A stretch of 64,000 nt of DNA from Granulicella arctica (GTDB taxonomy: Bacteria > Acidobacteriota > Terriglobia > Terriglobales > Acidobacteriaceae), in the NCBI RefSeq assembly GCF_013410065.1, contig NZ_JACCCW010000001.1, positions 1,607,187 through 1,671,186 of the forward strand, in the 5' to 3' direction. Both the position numbers and the translations under genes were made by a program. Below, piece after piece: positions 28,161 through 36,481 of this stretch (position 1 is the stretch's first letter; each line of letters starts with the position of its first letter). Under the pieces are notes generated by a model. The model had not been told where the DNA came from, did no database searches, and saw only the letters and a list, made by a program, of their open reading frames with translations.

Positions 28161-28991
28161 CTAGCTCCCCGCCTTGGTCCGTCGGAAGTCCACACGCTGC
28201 TTGCCGATGGAGAGATACCCTTGCGCAACGGTCTTTGGAATGGTGTAAAGACCATTCGCAAAGTCGTAGTTGATGAGCGACCCCTTGCCATCTTTCAGCT
28301 CATAGAGTGCAGGGGTCTTCTGAAACTTGCCCCGCAGGTAGGTGAACTTGTCATCCCGCCATATCTGCTCGATGCCAAGTGCGGCACCCTTCTTCTGGTC
28401 CCAGGTGTAGTCGAAGTGCAACATACCGGGATAGCTGGCTTTGAAGGTCTCGGCTGCGGTCGCGACGGCCTTATGGTCAGCTTCCGCAGCCTTGCGAGCA
28501 TCATCGGCCTCTTTCTTCAGTTGTGCTTCCTTCGCTTCGGCTTCGGCGGCGGGGACGAAGACGGGCGATTTCGCCATGTTCTCCGCAGCCTTCGGATCGC
28601 TCGATGTGACGTAGACCTTTGAATCGAAGTGCGTATTGTCTTTCTCGTTTGAAATCTCTCGCAGTTCGATCGTGTATTCATTGCCGTGGTCGGACACGAT
28701 GTGAAGATCGGTGGTGCTGTCCGCAACTTTGGGTTTGATGGAGATGTATCGGCTCGCCACATGACCGGCATCGAAGACCCAACTGACCGTGTCGCCGCCA
28801 AAGACCGTTGCGACCTTCTCCTCAACGGGCAATTCGATCAAGGTCGATTGGAGCAGGCCGGCGCGAACCACAGGGGGAGCGGACGCATCGGCGGTCACGA
28901 CGGTGCGAGGCGCGATGGGCTGAAGATGGGGAGTTTGAGCATTGCCCGCTGAGCCGATGGCGACAGCGGTCACGAAGGTAAAGAGCCGGAT
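28161..28991 (-). pseudogene. virB9: VirB9/TrbG/CagX conjugal transfer protein, 5' end replaced
   Basis: About 276 residues read as a VirB9 outer-membrane-complex protein of a type IV secretion system: export segment RLFTFVTAVAIGSAGNAQ, then VEEKVATVFGGDTVSWVFDA, ISIKPKVADSTTDLHIVSDHG and YTIELREISNEKD (N-terminal VirB9 domain). An Ala/Lys-rich linker precedes the C-terminal domain (MLHFDYTWD, FTYLRGKFQKTPALYELKD, LYTIPKTVAQGYLSIGKQRV). The original start codon is missing; the frame continues upstream into an IS5-type transposase. Any protein made would carry about 218 transposase residues in front of its signal peptide and could not be exported normally. It should be a structural partner of the VirB10 piece downstream. 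Confidence 0.72.
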
Positions 28992-29645
28992 ATGCAGCTC
29001 GCTGCGTTTGGCGACCTGGACGGTGGCATCGAGCTTGTCCTTGACCGCCTCGGCGAACGGTTCGCCGGAGTAGCCTCCATCGACCAGCACGCTGGTGACT
29101 TTCTTGAGGTTGCCGGCGCAGCGGTCGAACGCAGCCAGAGCGCCGTTGCGGTCGGTCACGTCGGCTGTCGTGACGGCCACGGCATGCGGCAGGCCCTGCG
29201 TGTCGACGGCGATGTGGCGTTTGATGCCGGAGACCTTCTTGCCCGCGTCATAGCCCTTCTGGCCGGCCGTATCGGTGTTCTTCACGCTCTGCGCGTCCAC
29301 GATCAAGAAGCTGGTCGAGCACTTGCGCCCCTGTTTGACGCGGGCCGCGCCAACTGATTTTTTTAGCGCCCGCTCCAGGACGCTGATGCCGTCCGGACCG
29401 GGCTCTGACCACTTCTGGAAGTACGAGTGGACGGTGCGCCACTTGGGGAAATCGTCCGGCAGCATACGCCACTGACAACCGCTCTTGAGCAGATAGAGAA
29501 CACCACAAAACACCTCGTACAGATCCACCGTCCGGGGCTTGGTACGTCGCCGAACACCCTCCAACAAAGGACGAATGACCTCGAACTGCTCACGGCTTAC
29601 ATCACTTCCATATACCTTCTTCCGCATACTGAAGTGTCCAGCCAA
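28992..29645 (-). mobile_element. IS5-family transposase, 3'-truncated and fused to virB9
   Basis: 218 residues of an IS5-type DDE transposase: the N-terminal DUF4096-like domain (FEVIRPLLEGVRRRTKPRTV, LKSGCQWRMLPDDFPKW, VHSYFQKW), the first Asp in FLIVDAQSVKNTD and the second in VLVDGGYSGE. It ends at TVQVAKRSELH, just where relatives go on to the third acidic residue (RWVVERSF-like), which is missing. The enzyme is therefore dead. Translation continues in frame into VirB9. The outer end of the insertion is probably near 29684, where GAGCCTGTTC on the minus strand resembles an IS5-type terminus. The ATG at 29627 is an alternative start. Confidence 0.75.
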
Positions 29646-29684
29646 TCACGCAACTCCGCTAGTAACTAGATCGTGAACAGGCTC

Positions 29685-30252
29685 TGAGCTGGCATCGATT
29701 CGACAGATTGATGAGCGAGTCGAACAAGTACTAGAACGTCTGCGAATTACTCCTTCGAATGGTGGCGCATTCTTGGCGGTCGTCAGGATAGGAACCGACG
29801 ACATCTTTGATTGGTTTGCTTCGCGCAATCGCTTATTAGAAAACGAAATCTTGCCTCTGTTGATGCAGAGAGAAGAAATCAGGGCGTTGCTGCCAGAGGT
29901 AAAGATTGCTGAGAGCGTGCGAGTCACAGAGGATCATGGCGCGTGCAGTATCACGGCATCCAATGGCTTCACCTTCGATAACCCGTTTTTGCCGGACGGT
30001 CAACTCGCAAAGCGCTTGTTTGCAGGCAGAGCCTATGGCCCCGATCTGAAGATCAGCGGGCGAAATGCCATGCAGCTTGCGGGTGAATACTGTGAAGCGA
30101 CGTTCGACAAACGATATGAAGAGGTCAGCCTGTTCACTAGCTATGCGGCATGGACTCCTTGGTTCGCCGGTATCGCCTGGGACTGGACTTACGTTCTCTT
30201 TGATAGACGTGAACGCAAGTTGTGGATACTGGTCGTAACTGACGAAGACTAG
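29685..30252 (+). pseudogene. C-terminal part of a hypothetical protein cut by the IS
   Basis: Open from the presumed IS edge: ELASIRQIDERVEQVLERLR, then RIGTDDIFDWFASRNRLLEN and a C-terminus rich in aromatic residues (YAAWTPWFAGIAWDWTYVLF, RKLWILVVTDED). About 190 residues, no family recognised. There is no ATG near the beginning; a TTG at 29773 would give a 159-residue version. The helical N-terminal part continues right up to the transposon border, which suggests the original start was removed. The ending resembles small immunity or DUF-type proteins, but this is only an impression. Confidence 0.45.
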
Positions 30253-30396
30253 GTCTTCCTAGGCTTGATAAATGAGATGATGTCTTCGCACCGCGAGGAC
30301 ATCATCTCATCACTAGCTGTTTAGAACACACAGTAGAACGCGACATCGAAGCATCTCGGGGATCCATGTTGGTGGCGAGAAGCGCCTTTATGAGAA

Positions 30397-30798
30397 CTAA
30401 TCCGAACTCTGCTGTTTCCTTATGTTCGCCCAATCGAGCAGTGCGCGCAAAGTTGGACGGAGTGCCTCTCCTAGGCAGGTCAGTTGATATTCAACCTTGG
30501 GTGGAACCTGCGGGTGGATGGTGCGCTGCACGATGCCATCACGTTCCAGGCAGCGTAACTGCTGAATCAGCATCTTCTGCGACACGGTCGGAATCGCCCG
30601 CTCCAACTCTGAGAAGCGCATGACGGGCGGTTTGCCTCCGTCACGGCCGAAGAGGTTGTGAATGATTACGAGTTTCCAGCGCCCTTCCAAAAGTTCGAAA
30701 GCCTCTGCTGCCGTCTCAGGGGAACAGTCTCGGGATCTCGTCGCCACAAGGGGCTTACCTTTTGGTGAGTACCCAACTATTTTGTCGGTTCTTGCCAT
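30397..30798 (-). CDS. HxlR family winged-helix regulator
   Basis: 133 residues with the HxlR pattern: C(S/P)-start DCSPETAAEAFELLEGRWKL, LFGRDGGKPPVMRFSELERA, then SQKMLIQQLRCLERDGIVQR and the wing ending VEYQLTCLGEAL. HxlR proteins often sense electrophiles or aldehydes and repress a divergent oxidoreductase. Here the divergent SDR begins only 45 bp away, so shared control is likely. MARTDKIVGY is taken as the start; an ATG 18 bases further upstream is possible. Confidence 0.88.
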   Translation of the reverse strand: MARTDKIVGYSPKGKPLVATRSRDCSPETAAEAFELLEGRWKLVIIHNLFGRDGGKPPVMRFSELERAIPTVSQKMLIQQLRCLERDGIVQRTIHPQVPPKVEYQLTCLGEALRPTLRALLDWANIRKQQSSD

Positions 30799-30843
30799 TT
30801 CAGTAGCATAGCGCATAGCGTTGACATGGGAGACACATTAGAT

Positions 30844-31659
30844 ATGGACTTGAAACTGCAAGGAAAACACGCATTGGTCACAGGCAGCAGCAAAGGTATC
30901 GGCGAAGCGATTGCGCGGGTGTTGGCCCATGAGGGAGCCATCGTGACTGTTCACGGCCGCGATCGGGAGCAGACCGAGCGCGTCTCGTCCAGCATCATCG
31001 CCCAGGGAGGACAAGCTCATGTCGTAACCGGAGACCTTACAGAGGACCAGGCGGTAGAGCGGCTGGTGAGAGAGGCAGAAGCAGTGGCTGGTACGGTCGC
31101 TATCCTGGTGAACAATGCCGGGGGCTCTGGTGGTGTGAAGGAAACATGGGAGAGTACCCAACCAGCCTCATGGGCGGCCGCTTACGATCGCAATGTGCTG
31201 GCCGCGCTTAGGGTGACGACACGAGTTCTACCGAACATGCGCCTAGCCAAGTGGGGACGCGTGATCAACATCTCAAGCTTGGCAGCAACCATGCCGCCAC
31301 CAACAGGGCCGGATTACTCCGCGTGCAAGGCGGCTATGAATGCGATGACGGCTTCGTTGGCGAAGGCAGTCGCAACCGATGGAATTACGGTCAATGCTGT
31401 CTCTCCTGGCACGATACGCAGTACCGCCTTGGAGGAGCGATTCCGTGCAGTGGCCAAAGAGCGAGGGGTGGGCGATGCGGACACGCTGTGGCAGGATATC
31501 GAACGAGCGATTCTGCCTATGTTTGCTCAAGTCCCCGTGGGGCGAACGGGAGAACTCGAAGAGATCGCCAACGCAATCGCCTTTATCGCCAGCCCACTAG
31601 CCGGATACATCACGGGTATCAATCTGCGGATTGATGGAGGCCTGTCGCCAAGTCTCTAG
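30844..31659 (+). CDS. SDR family oxidoreductase
   Basis: 271-residue short-chain dehydrogenase. Cofactor motif TGSSKGIG, NNAGGSGG, catalytic Ser in NISSLAAT and YSACK as the YxxxK pair; the ending AGYITGINLRIDGG is typical. Longer than the usual 250 because of an insertion around 205-225 (RAVAKERGVGDADTLWQDIE). GGGAGA before the ATG at 30844 favours it over 30826. Probably under control of the divergent HxlR gene. Substrate unknown. Confidence 0.9.
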   Translation: MDLKLQGKHALVTGSSKGIGEAIARVLAHEGAIVTVHGRDREQTERVSSSIIAQGGQAHVVTGDLTEDQAVERLVREAEAVAGTVAILVNNAGGSGGVKETWESTQPASWAAAYDRNVLAALRVTTRVLPNMRLAKWGRVINISSLAATMPPPTGPDYSACKAAMNAMTASLAKAVATDGITVNAVSPGTIRSTALEERFRAVAKERGVGDADTLWQDIERAILPMFAQVPVGRTGELEEIANAIAFIASPLAGYITGINLRIDGGLSPSL

Positions 31660-32338
31660 ACCCCTCCGCGCCACCACCGCTAACCGGGATAGGCTGTAGC
31701 CCCTAACAGTGCGGATTTGACATTCGCCAAACCCGGCCTCTCCCACTTCTTGATCAGCCTCTACAACTCCGCTTCTCGTCAGTGATACCAGCCCCTCAGA
31801 ATGGCTATCGGCGAGTTTCGTAACAGACTCGAACATCCCCGCTGAGGAGGGTGGCGGAAGACGCGATTGCGGCTGTAGACAGGGAGGAGCGCAGCTTCTC
31901 CCTACAGACGTTCGTTTGCTGCTGTGAGGGGAACGAGCGAGGTTACTTTAGGCCTGGACGTGTTGAACTTTCTCTCTATGGAATGAACCTAACGCACCGT
32001 CTCCGCATCGTATATTTCGATGAAGCCATAGCGACGCAAGCGAGAAGCTTCGTATCGCACTTGATGTCTTGAATGGTGCATTGAGTTCGGTTAGCGAGCC
32101 TGGAGTCCTTCGTTCAACTTGCGAAATGGAATGAGGCATAGGCACACTCGCAGAAGAACCATCGGCTGTGAGCTCTCTTCGGGTGATCGGCCAGCCTCGA
32201 GTATTTCTGCTCCTTGTGGTGTTTCTATACGTACCCTCGCAGTTTTTTTGGACGAGGCATGGGTAGCACGGTTCCTCGTCTTTGCTTCCTTCTTCTGCGG
32301 ATGTTGCAGTTCCCGTATGAATCCTTCGAGGAGATACC
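31660..32338. other. Gap without a recognisable gene
   Basis: 679 bp between the SDR and the small gene at 32339. Six-frame readings are short, lack ribosome sites and show no family. No tRNA, hairpin terminator or clear repeat was seen. Base composition is less GC-rich than the flanks; it may be decayed mobile-element sequence. Confidence 0.5.
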
Positions 32339-32674
32339 GTGGGCATATACAGAGCAGTCGCCATCGATGAGATCACCTCGCGCGTCGAGCACATTCGAAG
32401 TCTTCACCGGCAACACAGGCCAGCCACGGATAGAGATCGACTGGTCCACGAGCGGCGCGAACAGAAGATCAAGGACTTCCTCTCCAACCTGAAGCGCACC
32501 GGGGTTCGTGCGATGGTGCCAACGGTCCATGAACTGGAAGAGCTTTGCGGCCTGGTGACCGGAAGCGGTTACCGTCTGTTCGGATACGAGTTGGATGCGA
32601 TCCGCGAATATGACCGGCGTCTCAATACGAAGCGCACGCACATTAAAACTGCCCATCAGGGTTTGTGCGCCTGA
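32339..32674 (+). CDS. Hypothetical protein, 3' end at a virB2 junction
   Basis: 111 residues, basic and helical (VEHIRSLHRQHRPATDRDRL, REQKIKDFLSNLKRTGVRAM, HELEELCGLVTGSGYRLFGYE). The GTG start follows GAGGAGATACC, a good ribosome site. No family recognised. Its last dozen codons overlap the point where the virB2 fragment on the other strand loses similarity (about 32641), so the natural C-terminus is probably lost and replaced by junction sequence. Possibly a small accessory gene of the conjugation module. Confidence 0.45.
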   Translation: MGIYRAVAIDEITSRVEHIRSLHRQHRPATDRDRLVHERREQKIKDFLSNLKRTGVRAMVPTVHELEELCGLVTGSGYRLFGYELDAIREYDRRLNTKRTHIKTAHQGLCA

Positions 32675-32845
32675 GAAGTCCATCGTCCCTTGCGCATGGG
32701 CAACGCCGGCGAATGTGAGCGCGACCAGAGTCGGACCCATCATCCGCGCTGCGTGGAGTAGTTTTCGTTTGGAGAAGGGCTGCGCCAATCGCTTGGCAAG
32801 GTGGGCTGTGTTGCTCGGGATAACGACACTGTATCTACTGGACAT
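32641..32845 (-). pseudogene. virB2: VirB2/TrbC pilin-like gene, 3'-truncated
   Basis: Starts ATG 32845 with GGAGGAG upstream. About 68 residues are pilin-like: a long leader, basic segment (KRLAQPFSKRKLLHAARMMG), membrane span (PTLVALTFAGVAHAQ) and GTMDFSGAQTLMGSFN, which resembles the start of mature TrbC/VirB2. The second membrane span and C-terminus are missing; the frame runs on through unrelated sequence antisense to the neighbouring gene. It lies upstream, on the same strand, of the virB9 and virB10 relics, so a virB operon once ran leftward and lost its middle. Confidence 0.6.
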
Positions 32846-32933
32846 CGGCTCCTCCATCGACTGGTCTCAGTCGGGAATATGCCGTGATGATTAGGCTCGC
32901 GCTACCCTCTCGTCTAATACGTAATAGTTATCG

Positions 32934-32956
32934 GGTGATATGTTTCACGTATCACC
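32934..32956. promoter_or_regulatory. 23-bp palindromic operator candidate before virB2
   Basis: Arms GGTGATATGT and ACGTATCACC around TTC, one mismatch. It is an inverted copy of 34176-34198. The similarity extends to 30 bp (32930-32959) and beyond into a shared GTCTAATAC box on the virB2 side. Located about 90 bp before the virB2 start, where a promoter operator would be. Confidence 0.55.
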
Positions 32957-32986
32957 TCGTTCTATCTCGCATCAATGCTTCAACTT

Positions 32987-33997
32987 CTAACCGATGAGCG
33001 TCATCTGTACCGGCTCATCTTTTGCGCGTTGGGGAGGACGTTTTCCGGTTGCGATGGAGGTTTGTACGGGGATGGATACCTTGTTTGGTGCCGTCTCTTT
33101 GCCGTGCTGAGGGAGTTGCTTCATGAGCCGCTTGACCAGGATCGGAACGGTCTTCGGATGACGTACCTTGTGATAGATCAAGGCTGTATCCACGGTCCAA
33201 TCCACGCCGGAAATCGGGCGGGTAGTTAGATCTCCATCAAGACTTGTTCCCTCCCGGATCAACGCGAAGCCGTGCCCACCTTTGACGAGAGTCTGCATCT
33301 CGGAGGGGTGCGAGGCACAGGAGTGTTCTTCAAGCTGCACACCGGCGTCTCCGAGCAATTCCAGCAGCCGCGCGTGAGCATCGGGGTGTCGCTGCGGGTG
33401 ATACAGGACGGCAAGATTGCCCTGCAACTCAGCGGTCTGCAAAGAGGCCTTCGCCGCGAGCGGATCGTCTCGGCGCAAGCAGACAACGAGCCGGTCTCGG
33501 CGCAGTTCTTCGATGCGTAGGTCTGGATGCCGCAAGGGCAGCGTCACAAAGGCGGCGTCGACCGTTCCCGATACAACTTCCTCCGCGAGGTGCGCGGTGT
33601 CTCCGTGCGTTGGCCGTACAGGGCAGACGGGAAGGATCTCTTTGTGCAGATCGCAGAAGGTTCGAAACAAGCCCTGGTCAACCAGGGGAGTGCATCCGAA
33701 CCGGACGGAGTCAACCTCTCCGCGCTCAATCGCTATGAGCGCATCGATGACTTCATCGCGTGTCTCCAGCAGGAACTTGGCCAAGACCTTGAATGCAACT
33801 CCAGCGTCCGTGGGCCGAATGCGCCCGCCCTTCATCTTGCGGAAGAGACGAACCGAAGCGTTCTCCTGGAACTGTCGGGCCTGAACGCTGAGATTGGGTT
33901 GCGCGGTACGCAACTCCTCCGCAGCAGCCCGGAATCCCTGTCTCTCCAGGATCGTCAGCAAATATTTGAAATGGCGAAGCTCGGCCCATTCATACAT
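32987..33997 (-). CDS. LysR-type transcriptional regulator
   Basis: 336 residues. The N-terminal winged helix (ELRHFKYLLTILERQGFRAA, EELRTAQPNLSVQARQFQEN, LFRKMKGGRIRPTDAG) and substrate-binding domain (VDSVRFGCTPLVDQGLFRTF, VDAAFVTLPLRHPDLRIEEL) are complete. About 50 extra basic, Pro/Lys-rich residues at the C-terminus are unusual. MYEWAELRHF is taken as start; the 30 residues upstream are not family-like. The gene is bracketed by two copies of a 23-bp palindrome, one facing virB2 and one facing rightward. It may control the conjugation module. Confidence 0.85.
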   Translation of the reverse strand: MYEWAELRHFKYLLTILERQGFRAAAEELRTAQPNLSVQARQFQENASVRLFRKMKGGRIRPTDAGVAFKVLAKFLLETRDEVIDALIAIERGEVDSVRFGCTPLVDQGLFRTFCDLHKEILPVCPVRPTHGDTAHLAEEVVSGTVDAAFVTLPLRHPDLRIEELRRDRLVVCLRRDDPLAAKASLQTAELQGNLAVLYHPQRHPDAHARLLELLGDAGVQLEEHSCASHPSEMQTLVKGGHGFALIREGTSLDGDLTTRPISGVDWTVDTALIYHKVRHPKTVPILVKRLMKQLPQHGKETAPNKVSIPVQTSIATGKRPPQRAKDEPVQMTLIG

Positions 33998-34175
33998 AAC
34001 CCACCGCTCGACAAGAAGTAGTAGCGCTCTCGACTCAACTCCGAACGAGCGGGTTAACCGCATCTCCGCCTGTGGAAATTCTGTCAATCTAAATCCCGGT
34101 TATCAACAGAAAAGTGGATTTTGGCCATAATTACTCCGCGCGGCTAAATGACTGTTTTCGAAGAGGTTGCCCCGA

Positions 34176-34198
34176 GGTGATACGTGAAACGTATCACC
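34176..34198. promoter_or_regulatory. 23-bp perfect palindromic operator candidate right of the LysR gene
   Basis: Arms GGTGATACGT and ACGTATCACC around GAA pair perfectly. It is the inverted counterpart of 32934-32956. Beyond it, rightward, TATTAG (34212-34217) could serve as a -10. It lies 179 bp upstream of the LysR start and might control that gene, a rightward transcript toward the excisionase gene, or both. Confidence 0.55.
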
Positions 34199-34298
34199 CG
34201 ATAAATGGAAAGTATTAGACAGGACTCTTCTGTCGAGAGAGGCTAGGCACATTTCCCGGTATCTTCCGATGCCGTCATTCCACGTTTGGAGATGCTGT

Positions 34299-34421
34299 AT
34301 GGATTCCGCACCGAACGCTCAGCAAATGCCCTCCACAGACGTGCTTCTCACCTTTAAGGAGATTGCTCATGGGAAGACGAGTCGAGCCGCTTCGCCACCC
34401 GCATTCTATGGGCCGTCGTAA
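34299..34421 (+). CDS. Possible 40-residue hypothetical protein
   Basis: ATG with GGAGATGCTGT upstream; reads MDSAPNAQQMPSTDVLLTFK, EIAHGKTSRAASPPAFYGPS. No family recognised. Placed just right of the palindrome and before the excisionase-like gene. It may be a small regulator, a decayed end, or chance. The rest of 33998-34695 holds nothing else convincing. Confidence 0.25.
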   Translation: MDSAPNAQQMPSTDVLLTFKEIAHGKTSRAASPPAFYGPS

Positions 34422-34695
34422 GCGTCATCTCCGGTGGTCGCGAGCTGTCGACGGTTAGAGGGAAGCGGTGCGATCGAATCAACCTTTGAAGGCAGGCAAC
34501 GAATCATGCAAGCGGACTTTGGCCGGGTTCAGAACTCTCTTAGATCTACCTACGCATGACCGCATTGACTTCACCAAGGCTGATGAAACGATTCGGTGTC
34601 GGATCAGGTCCGCTCCTCGCGGAGCATCCGCGACCGAATGAGCGGAGAGGTCCCGTGCCGCCGACGAGCCGCAACCGCAACGAGGAGAAGAGCTT

Positions 34696-34947
34696 ATGCC
34701 GGTACTACAAAGACGCCTCAGCGCAACACCTGAAAAATTCGAGGCAATAGTGTCAAATGGAACTATTGGAAGGCGGCTCCTGAACGTCGGGGAGGCTGCC
34801 CAGTACCTGGGCGTAAGCGTGGACACACTCCACAAATGGGTCCAGTTACGGGCGATTCCTCACGTCAAGGCCGGGCGTGCGTTGCGATTCGATCTAGTGG
34901 CTCTCAACCGCTATATCGACGAACACACAATCGGAACCATTGACTAA
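34696..34947 (+). CDS. Excisionase-family (MerR-like) DNA-binding protein
   Basis: 83 residues. The core LLNVGEAAQYLGVSVDTLHK, WVQLRAIPHVKAGRALRFDL is the winged helix-turn-helix shared by excisionases and similar small regulators (HTH_17). GAGGAGAAGAGC precedes the ATG. The integrase begins 11 bp after its stop, the usual xis-int arrangement. It likely helps direct excision or represses int. Confidence 0.85.
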   Translation: MPVLQRRLSATPEKFEAIVSNGTIGRRLLNVGEAAQYLGVSVDTLHKWVQLRAIPHVKAGRALRFDLVALNRYIDEHTIGTID

Positions 34948-34958
34948 GGAGACGTCAG

Positions 34959-36092
34959 ATGTCAGTCACAAAGATGGAAGAGGGCCTGTATAGGGTCCGC
35001 TGGAGAGAGGGAGGTCGTGCCCGGAGCGTACTTGTCCATGGCTCAGCCTCACTTGCAGACAAAGTCGAACGCAAGAAGCTTTCCATTCGAGATGAAAACC
35101 GGCATCTCGATGTGAAGAAGCAAATCAACTACCGGATGGACGACCTGATTGATCGCTACTGGGATCAGTACGGGGCCAAGAAGAAGTCGGCTGATCGAGA
35201 GAAGAGCATTGTCGAAGGCATTCGTTCCGCGTTGGGCCGAATGTTTGTGCGCGAGGTGGATGGGATGGCGGTACAGGAGTGGTACGACAACCTGACGGAT
35301 GTTCGTGAGTTGGCCGTGAACACTGCGGAGCGTCATTTTCACGTCATGCACCACATGATGAGAAAGGCATCAACTATCTGGACGACAGTGACCGGTCTCG
35401 ATCGGAATCCTGCCGATCAGGTGGAGGTGGAGCACGTCGATGATGCGAGGAAGCGCTACCTCTCTGCGGAGGAACTTCTCCGACTCAAGGTGGCTCTCGA
35501 CGAGCGTATGTACCGGAAGGGTACGAAGGACATCAACCGGACGAATCTTCGTCTGCGTCTGCTGGTCCTGATTGCCGTGGCAACCGGCATGCGGCGCGGA
35601 GAGATCTTTCGCCTGGAGTGGGAAGACATCCTCTACAGCGAGGGATTGATCGTTGTGCGGGCAAGGCTCAAGAAAGGCAAGATCCGCCTTGTCCCGATGC
35701 CACCGGAACTCGCAGAAGAGATCCGGCGGTATCCGGCCGTTATCGGGGAGGACCGCATCCTGCCTCCCGAGCCAGGAGCAACCAGTGGGCGTCAGCGTGC
35801 GGACAAGAGTTTCCATGAACTGCTCAAGCGAGCAAGGATTCGAGACTTTCGTTTCCACGATCTACGCCACACCTTTGCTTCCTGGTACATGATGTCGGGC
35901 GGTGATCTGTACGAGCTCTCGAAGTTGCTCGGGCACTCCAACATCAAGATGACGGAGCGATATGCCGACCTCGCCAGGGCACACATCGTGAAGACAGGAA
36001 GCGTCTCACGCGAGCTCTGGAGCAGGATGGAACCGCAATCAGAAAGGGGAGGGAACGACGTTGCGCCAAAGAAGATAGGACACCGAGCTTGA
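34959..36092 (+). CDS. int: Tyrosine-type integrase/recombinase
   Basis: 377 residues. A variable N-terminal arm-binding and SAM-like core-binding region (about 1-165) leads to the catalytic domain: first Arg in ATGMRRGEIFRLEW, LKKGKIRLVPM (Lys of the beta hairpin), HDLRHTFASW (His and second Arg), LLGHSNIKMTERYADL (His/Trp position and nucleophilic Tyr). All catalytic residues appear present, so it may be active. The stop is 102 bp before the tRNA-Phe 3' end, the normal place for an integrase that uses that tRNA as its site. Confidence 0.93.
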   Translation: MSVTKMEEGLYRVRWREGGRARSVLVHGSASLADKVERKKLSIRDENRHLDVKKQINYRMDDLIDRYWDQYGAKKKSADREKSIVEGIRSALGRMFVREVDGMAVQEWYDNLTDVRELAVNTAERHFHVMHHMMRKASTIWTTVTGLDRNPADQVEVEHVDDARKRYLSAEELLRLKVALDERMYRKGTKDINRTNLRLRLLVLIAVATGMRRGEIFRLEWEDILYSEGLIVVRARLKKGKIRLVPMPPELAEEIRRYPAVIGEDRILPPEPGATSGRQRADKSFHELLKRARIRDFRFHDLRHTFASWYMMSGGDLYELSKLLGHSNIKMTERYADLARAHIVKTGSVSRELWSRMEPQSERGGNDVAPKKIGHRA

Positions 36093-36127
36093 CCGGGTGG
36101 TACCGAGAGGTCCCACGTCGTATCAAG

Positions 36128-36147
36128 AATGTGTCCTATATGTGTCT
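36128..36147 (+). repeat. Candidate integrase arm-type site, right end
   Basis: Identical 20-bp copy of 7105-7124, with two ATGTGTC boxes. It lies 61 bp inside the tRNA-Phe core, between the integrase stop and the tRNA. Confidence 0.55.
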
Positions 36148-36194
36148 TGAACTAATTTGAGCTAAATCTGGTAGCCGCTAAGTGCTTTAGAATG

Positions 36195-36269
36195 TGGTGG
36201 CCAGAGACGGGATCGAACCGCCGACGCCGGCCTTTTCAGGGCCGCGCTCTACCACTGAGCTATCTGGCC
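36195..36269 (-). tRNA. tRNA-Phe (GAA)
   Basis: 75 nt including the encoded CCA. Acceptor GGCCAGA pairs with TCTGGCC, the D arm reads GCTCAGTGGTAGAGC, the anticodon loop is CTGAAAA (anticodon GAA), and the T arm contains GGTTCGATCCC. It folds as a normal cloverleaf and is the putative integration target. Confidence 0.95.
36209..36245 (-). repeat. Candidate attR core inside tRNA-Phe
   Basis: 37 bp covering anticodon arm to T arm, repeated at 6957-6993 with one mismatch. The tRNA stays intact, so the island restores or does not disturb the gene. Confidence 0.65.
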
Positions 36270-36481
36270 TTGGCTGCATTCAAACTGCACGCGAACAGCC
36301 AAGATCGTTCGCGCACACATCATCACGTTGATCCATCCATCCAGTCACGCAAACTGTTCGGGGGGATTTCACAGCCAGTGGGGAACCGACCGCTCCAACG
36401 TGATTCAAGTATAGCAATCCATCGCCGTTCCGCCAAACCCGGGGTATCCTTATCCTCATTCAGTTGAATGAGGACCTCCCT

